Positions 6,978 through 10,811 of a stretch of DNA of 10,811 bases are shown here, one piece after another. The stretch is from contig JAJYKC010000026.1 of NCBI GenBank assembly GCA_021788955.1, positions 1 through 10,811 on the forward strand, in the 5' to 3' direction. Position numbers and translations under genes: made by a program. Under the pieces are notes generated by a model. The model had not been told where the DNA came from. It did not search any database and saw only the letters and a program-made list of their open reading frames with translations. Source of the DNA: Acidobacteriota bacterium (GTDB lineage Bacteria > Acidobacteriota > Terriglobia > Bryobacterales > Bryobacteraceae). Each line of letters opens with the position of its first letter. Positions within the stretch are counted from its first letter, which is position 1.

Positions 6978-7541
6978 TCAGCACGATTTCCTTGAGATTG
7001 CAGCCGAAATGGCCGCCACAAACTCGGGGACCGTCGCGTTCAGAATGTCCAGAAGTTGGCGCAACGTGCGTCCGCGGTCGGCGGCTTGCTGTTCGAGTTT
7101 CGTCATCAGGACTGCTTCTTCCTGGCTGAACATCTCGACCAGAAAGGCCCCCGGATGAAGCGCCCGGATGCCCCACGGCTCGAGGTGCTGACTCCGGAAA
7201 TGGCGAAGGTTAAAGGTGACGATTACCGGCGCCTCCCCGTGGACCGCTGCCGCCGACACATGACGGTCCTTTTCATCGTTGGTCATACGGGGAACGAGTG
7301 GCTCGTAGCCGCTGATCCACGCCTCGCGAAAATGCGTGCGTAATTCCGATTCGAAATAAGCCGTCAGAGAACCCGGCCACCGGAGCTTCGATTCCAGCGT
7401 GCGGATTGTCTCACGAATGATGTCCTCCGACCACTTCGGCTCATAGAGGCGGGGTGGCTCGGCGAGACGTAGGAGCGTGTCGCAGAGGGAGAAGTTGGCA
7501 AGGACGCAGGCGTCCAGGACCACGAGCGGTGTGCCCGTCAT
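6978..7541 (-). CDS. PIN-domain toxin of a type II toxin-antitoxin pair (VapC-like)
   Basis: The product is 187 residues, a PIN-domain ribonuclease of the larger VapC50/COG1569-like type. Expected function is Mg2+-dependent cleavage of RNA, inhibiting growth when the antitoxin is lost. Metal-binding acidic residues are visible: D10 (VVLDACVLAN), E44 (SEDIIRETI) and D92 in TNDEKDRHV with D89 nearby. N111 lies in VTFNLRHF. The sequence LLRLAEPPRLYEPKWSEDI and the tail LRQLLDIL..TVPEFV are typical of the family, so the C-terminus looks natural. The start codon overlaps the antitoxin stop (ATGA, 7538-7541), indicating translational coupling and co-transcription from upstream of 7756. All key residues and the frame are intact, unlike the mobility genes on both sides. 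The exact RNA target cannot be read from sequence. Confidence 0.88.
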   Translation of the reverse strand: MTGTPLVVLDACVLANFSLCDTLLRLAEPPRLYEPKWSEDIIRETIRTLESKLRWPGSLTAYFESELRTHFREAWISGYEPLVPRMTNDEKDRHVSAAAVHGEAPVIVTFNLRHFRSQHLEPWGIRALHPGAFLVEMFSQEEAVLMTKLEQQAADRGRTLRQLLDILNATVPEFVAAISAAISRKSC

Positions 7542-7756
7542 TTCTGATGAGGAAGCAGCACTCGTTCGTACAGGCCGGCCTGATCAACAGCCTGCCCGAT
7601 TCTACGGAGCGCATCAAGCCTCCGTTGGCCACGTTGGCGCTCATCGAGGAAGTGCCGGACAGCCTGTTCGATCAGTTCGTCGCGGCTCCGGTACCGGCCG
7701 CTGGCGAGTTCCTGCTCGACCTGACTTCTCAAGTCGGCTGGCAGTGTGACCTCCAT
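7538..7756 (-). CDS. Ribbon-helix-helix antitoxin (ParD/CopG-like), partner of the PIN toxin
   Basis: The product is 72 residues. The N-terminus MEVTLPADLRSQVEQELASG followed by RYRSRDELIEQAVRHFLDE is a ribbon-helix-helix DNA-binding domain of the ParD/CopG type: a beta strand that pairs in the dimer to contact DNA, then two helices. The remaining tail (LDALRRIGQAVDQAGLYERV) is the probable toxin-neutralising segment. It should bind the PIN protein and repress its own promoter just upstream. The ATG at 7756 has an excellent Shine-Dalgarno, and the stop overlaps the toxin start by four bases. RHH proteins of this ParD shape are more often seen with RelE/ParE toxins. Here the pairing is with a PIN toxin, and the overlap makes that partnership clear. 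Confidence 0.87.
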   Translation of the reverse strand: MEVTLPADLRSQVEQELASGRYRSRDELIEQAVRHFLDERQRGQRRLDALRRIGQAVDQAGLYERVLLPHQK

Positions 7757-7842
7757 GGCTGGTCTCCTCCTTCCATTCTACGCTTTCGCAATCCACGGGG
7801 CTGTGGCGACATCGAGGTTGACGGTCAAGGAAGCCGTCACCC
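7757..7842. promoter_or_regulatory. Divergent control region between toxin-antitoxin pair and recombinase
   Basis: This 86-base gap separates the leftward antitoxin from the rightward recombinase. It carries the minus-strand Shine-Dalgarno AAGGAGGAG (7764-7772), which fixes the antitoxin start at 7756. The operon promoter and the RHH operator would be expected here or just beyond, but I cannot point to a convincing -35/-10 pair or operator repeat. Confidence 0.5.
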
Positions 7843-8642
7843 ATGTCGAAGCCGCAAAAGAAAATGCGCACGCCGAAGCGCGTCCTGCGATATCGGATCT
7901 ACCTCGAACAGAAGCTGGACGCACCGACGACGATCAACGTACGCCTCGCCGCCGTTCGGCGGGTGGCGTATGAGGCAGCCGATTCGGGCCTGCTCAGTCC
8001 GGAACTGGCGGCAGGAATCCGACGGGTCAAAGGAGTCCGCCGGATTGGGGTCCGGGTCGGGAACTGGCTTACCGCCGGGCAGGGCCAGAAGCTGCTGACG
8101 GGTGTGGACCGCGATTCGCTCCGCGGCAAGAGGAATTACGCGATCCTCGCAATGCCGATCGGATGTGGATTGCGACGCGGCGAGTTGCTCGCGCTCCGCG
8201 TCGATGCCATCCAATTGCGAGAGGAGCACTGGGTCATCGCCGACCTCCTGAGCAAGGCCGGACACATGCGCGCCATTCCCATTCCAGCGTGGGTTAAGGT
8301 GGCTGTCGACGCATGGAAGGAGGACAGCGGCATCACCGGGGCACGCTATTTCGATCCATCGACAGGGCTGGTAAAGTCTGGGGCAACGGAATGACTCCGA
8401 AGGTCCTGTGGGAGGTGGTCCGCGAGGGCGCGTCGCGTGCGGGCATTGAGAAGCTCGCCCCGCGGGATCTTCGGCGCACTTGCGCGAGGCTCTGTCACTT
8501 GGCCGGTGGCGAACTGGATCAGATCCAATTCTTGCTGGGGCACGTCTCCGTCCAGACCAGCGAACGCTACCTAGGATGCAAGCAGAAGCTCCGAGACGTA
8601 GTCAACGATCGGATGGGCATCGAGCCTGAAGCGAATCGCTGA
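7843..8642 (+). pseudogene. Tyrosine recombinase/integrase, frameshifted
   Basis: Two frames together give one phage-type integrase. Frame one (from the ATG at 7843) carries part of the core-binding domain (TPKRVLRYRIYLEQ, TINVRLAAVRR), the linker RVGNWLT, and the first catalytic motifs: R111 in GCGLRRGEL and K138 in LLSKAGHMR. After GARYF (about 8344-8347) one base appears lost; the protein continues one frame over as LFRSIDRAGKVWG and ends at 8642. The second frame has DLRRTCARLCH, FLLGHVSVQT and the nucleophile Tyr in ERYLG. The HxxR histidine is replaced: the sequence reads APRDLRR where relatives have APHDLRR. The start also lacks roughly the first 50-60 residues usual for the core-binding domain, and in-frame sequence upstream is stopped at 7819-7821. 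Truncation, frameshift and catalytic change together indicate an inactive gene. A single assembly error could explain the frameshift but not all three. Confidence 0.85.
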
Positions 8643-8834
8643 CGAGATGTGGCGTGGTGACGGATCGGCCTCACCCTTGGCGACAGGGCAAGAGTGATCT
8701 CCTCGAACGCGATTTCGGGTCAGTGTCAGCACAGGCGACGACACCACTTGGGCTCCAAACGTAAGATCCAGCGCCAAGAAATGGCAGTTTGTGTAGTGTA
8801 GAGATGCGCGGTTCAGGTTGGATCCGCTTCAGAT
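8643..8834. other. Intergenic region before the permease gene
   Basis: Between the recombinase stop and the permease start I see no gene, terminator hairpin, tRNA or repeat. The open frame of the permease begins at 8802, after a TAG at 8799-8801, so its promoter probably lies in this stretch, but no convincing promoter boxes stand out. Confidence 0.4.
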
Positions 8835-10811
8835 ATGCCTATGCCACCTATGCTTGCCGGCCTGAACCACGCGCTGCGAAGCCTCCGCAAATCCCCGGCC
8901 CTTGCCGCCGTCGGTATTCTTTCTTTGGCCCTAGGCGTCGGCGCCAATATCACCATTTACAGCATCGTTCGCGAGATGATCCTGGACGACGTCAGCGCGC
9001 AGCAACCGGATCGACTGGCGCGTGTGGCCGCGGAGGTTCCATATGACCAATATCGAGAACTACGGGATGCCGGCGTATTTAAGGACCTGGCTTTCACCCT
9101 CTGGTTCAACGATATCAATTGGGTTTCCGGCAAACACGAAATCGTCTGGCAGATGCCGACCAGCGCCAATTTCTTCGACGTTCTCGGCGTTGGTTCCTCC
9201 GTTGGACGGCTCTATTCAAAGAATGACGAAGGCCATCCAGTCGCTGTTCTCAGCTATGGTTTCTGGAGCAGGCGGCTGAACCGCGATGCGCATGTGGTCG
9301 GCCGCACACTGAATCTGAACGGGCATCTGTATACGGTCACCGGCGTTCTTCCGCGAGATTATCGAAGCATCGTGGGCCACGGCGTCTCGCCGGAAGTTTA
9401 CGTCATTGCGCCGCCCACCTCCGCCCACTGTCGCCCGTTCGGCCGCCTGCGTGACGGATTGACGCGCAGCCAAACCCGCGAAGCCTTACTGGCGACCGCC
9501 CGCCATATCGGTGGCCTGGATTTCGCGCGTCGCGTCGCCGTACTCCGGCCCATGGCCGGTCTGGCCGCGAATGCCGCCGCGGAAGGCGAGGACCACCTCT
9601 TCTTCATCTTTTTCGTGATGCTGTTTGGTACTGCGGCTCTACTTGCGCTCATCGCCTGCCTGAATGTGGCAGGCTTGCTGCTGGCACGCGGCGTTGCCCG
9701 GCAGCGCGAGCTAGCGATTCGCAAAGCGCTCGGCGCCAGCCGTAGCCATATCATTCGCCAACTGCTAGCCGAAGGCGCTGTGCTCGTAGCATTGGGAGCG
9801 GCCACTGGTCTCGTTCTCGATGCCTTTCTGCGCCACGAACTCAGCTACGTCCGATGGCCGTCGGCCTACAATCTGCCACTCGAATTCCACTTCCAAACCG
9901 ACCGTGGTTTGTTTCTTTCCGCGCTGGCGGCGGCTCTGATTACACTGCTCGTCTCTTCCTTGCTCCCCGCCCTGCGGAACTCAGGCGCCGACCTTAGCCT
10001 CGCGATGAAACGAGGCGAGCCCACGTTCTCCATTCGCCGGTCGAACCTGCGCAGTGGCTTCGTCGCGCTGCAACTTGCGCTCTCAGTTGTCTTATTGAGC
10101 CTTGGCCTGCTATTCGCCCGCAGCTTCGTCCACCTCGCCAGCGCCGATCCCGGGTTCAACATCAGAGACACGGTGATTGTCCGTGTTCACCAACCACCTG
10201 GACAGGCCCAAGGCGAAGCAGGCTGGTCCTGGCGTGACCGGATCGCCGAGATTATCAAACAGGTACCAGGCGTTACGGGCGTCACGTCGGCCGGAACCCT
10301 GCCCTTGATGGGCGAACTCCAATTTGCCGGTTTGGTACGCAGTAGTAGCGACCCGCTTTCCAGCGCACGCGAAGCCTACGAGTTGGGTGGGGGCGAGCAG
10401 TTCTTCCATGTTCTCGGCATCCCCATTTTGCGCGGCCGGGATTTCGATCTCGCGGATCGCACCCGCCGCCCGGTACCGGTCATTCTGAACGAAACTTTGG
10501 CGCGTCGTCTCTTTGGTGGCGACGATCCGGCCGGTAAAGAAATCGTTGTCAGCCGTCCAGAGCCACAATTTCTCCAAATCGTCGGAGTAGCCGCTGACGC
10601 CAAGCTGCGCAGCCTCGGCGAGGACCACCCTCCTGTCTTCTTCACTCCTTTTTCTTTTGCGCAATTGCTCGTCGCGACAGCAGATAACGGCGAGCGATGG
10701 GTCCAGCCTCTGCGAAATGCTCTTTCCGATATCGATCCAGAAGCCTCGGTGGAAGTTCGCCCGCTGACCGAGGCTGCGGCGGGAGCGCTGTTTCCTATGC
10801 GAGCCGCTGCG
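8835..10811 (+). CDS. MacB/FtsX-type ABC permease (ADOP-like), C-terminus off the right edge
   Basis: The frame is open for 659 codons to the window edge. In-frame ATGs lie at 8835, 8841 and 8850; the third aligns best with the usual family start (MLAGLNHALRSLRKSPALA), and none has a clear Shine-Dalgarno. Layout: cytoplasmic basic start; TM1 (residues about 24-45, LSLALGVGANITIYSIV); first periplasmic MacB-like core (about 46-250, with FFDVLGV and VLSYGFWSRR); three TMs (about 256-285, 313-335, 357-378), with the conserved RQRELAIRKALGASR loop between the first two; TM5 (about 408-432); and a second periplasmic domain with FFHVLGIPILRGRDF and NETLARRLF. This duplicated organisation fits the acidobacterial duplicated orphan permeases (usual total about 800 residues), probably handling efflux or envelope lipoprotein/peptide traffic. 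The helical N-terminal extension found on some of these proteins is absent. No ATPase gene is adjacent in the window. Confidence 0.92.
   Translation, partial: MPMPPMLAGLNHALRSLRKSPALAAVGILSLALGVGANITIYSIVREMILDDVSAQQPDRLARVAAEVPYDQYRELRDAGVFKDLAFTLWFNDINWVSGKHEIVWQMPTSANFFDVLGVGSSVGRLYSKNDEGHPVAVLSYGFWSRRLNRDAHVVGRTLNLNGHLYTVTGVLPRDYRSIVGHGVSPEVYVIAPPTSAHCRPFGRLRDGLTRSQTREALLATARHIGGLDFARRVAVLRPMAGLAANAAAEGEDHLFFIFFVMLFGTAALLALIACLNVAGLLLARGVARQRELAIRKALGASRSHIIRQLLAEGAVLVALGAATGLVLDAFLRHELSYVRWPSAYNLPLEFHFQTDRGLFLSALAAALITLLVSSLLPALRNSGADLSLAMKRGEPTFSIRRSNLRSGFVALQLALSVVLLSLGLLFARSFVHLASADPGFNIRDTVIVRVHQPPGQAQGEAGWSWRDRIAEIIKQVPGVTGVTSAGTLPLMGELQFAGLVRSSSDPLSSAREAYELGGGEQFFHVLGIPILRGRDFDLADRTRRPVPVILNETLARRLFGGDDPAGKEIVVSRPEPQFLQIVGVAADAKLRSLGEDHPPVFFTPFSFAQLLVATADNGERWVQPLRNALSDIDPEASVEVRPLTEAAAGALFPMRAAA

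Noticed and set aside
5600..6980. Terminal inverted repeats of the ISL3 element
   Set aside because: The short GGGGTTCTTC-like end next to the transposase stop has no matching partner in 6880-6980, so I do not report element boundaries.
7454..8098. Plus-strand frame of 214 codons spanning the antitoxin gene and the recombinase start
   Set aside because: It crosses two well-supported genes in other frames and shows low-complexity Arg/Ser-rich sequence. The RHH antitoxin and integrase motifs are in the competing frames.
9398..10664. Minus-strand frames within the permease gene (9398-9805 and 10110-10664)
   Set aside because: The plus-strand permease frame is continuous with clear membrane segments and family motifs; the antisense frames are Ala/Ser/Arg-rich shadows.
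1..10811. CRISPR array, tRNA, rRNA or phage structural genes
   Set aside because: No regularly spaced repeats, cloverleaf-like sequences or recognisable RNA genes or virion proteins were seen on either strand.

Overview
The window is GC-rich bacterial DNA. Two gene types point to the phylum Acidobacteriota, probably a Solibacter/Bryobacter-like lineage. One is a secreted protein of the 'VWFA-related acidobacterial' family (1071-3197, minus). The other is a MacB/FtsX-type permease of the ADOP kind, which is greatly expanded in that phylum (8835 to the right edge, plus). This assignment rests on protein family recognition only, because there is no rRNA or other marker gene here.

The left half (1-5245) is transcribed entirely leftwards. 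Reading from its promoter side it holds a secreted protein of unknown function with a glycosidase-like architecture (3890-5245), a small helical conserved hypothetical protein (3270-3713), the VWFA-family secreted protein (1071-3197), and a membrane protein that runs off the left edge (1-514). Between the last two lies about 550 bases without an intact gene. It contains what looks like a broken antitoxin gene (703-917) and a tiny unrecognised ORF (590-706).

At 5246-5630 a divergent intergenic region leads rightwards into a 48-residue exported lysine-rich peptide (5401-5547). The peptide gene has a strong Shine-Dalgarno, a hairpin in its leader and a strong intrinsic terminator. It appears to be a complete stand-alone transcription unit that normal gene calling would easily miss.

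From 5637 to 8642 the window is an accessory patch of mobile DNA in different states of decay. It contains an ISL3-family transposase broken by five mappable lesions (minus), an apparently intact ribbon-helix-helix/PIN toxin-antitoxin pair with a 4-base ATGA overlap (minus), and a tyrosine recombinase (plus) with a one-base frameshift, an altered HxxR motif and a short N-terminus. The intact toxin-antitoxin pair between two dead mobility genes suggests that it is what keeps the patch in place, but that is inference.

The right edge (8835-10811) is the start of the permease gene, open and undisturbed for 659 codons. I found no CRISPR array, tRNA, rRNA, prophage structural gene or clearly new multi-gene system. 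The most original items are the lysine-rich micro-gene with its leader and the unknown secreted protein at 3890-5245.
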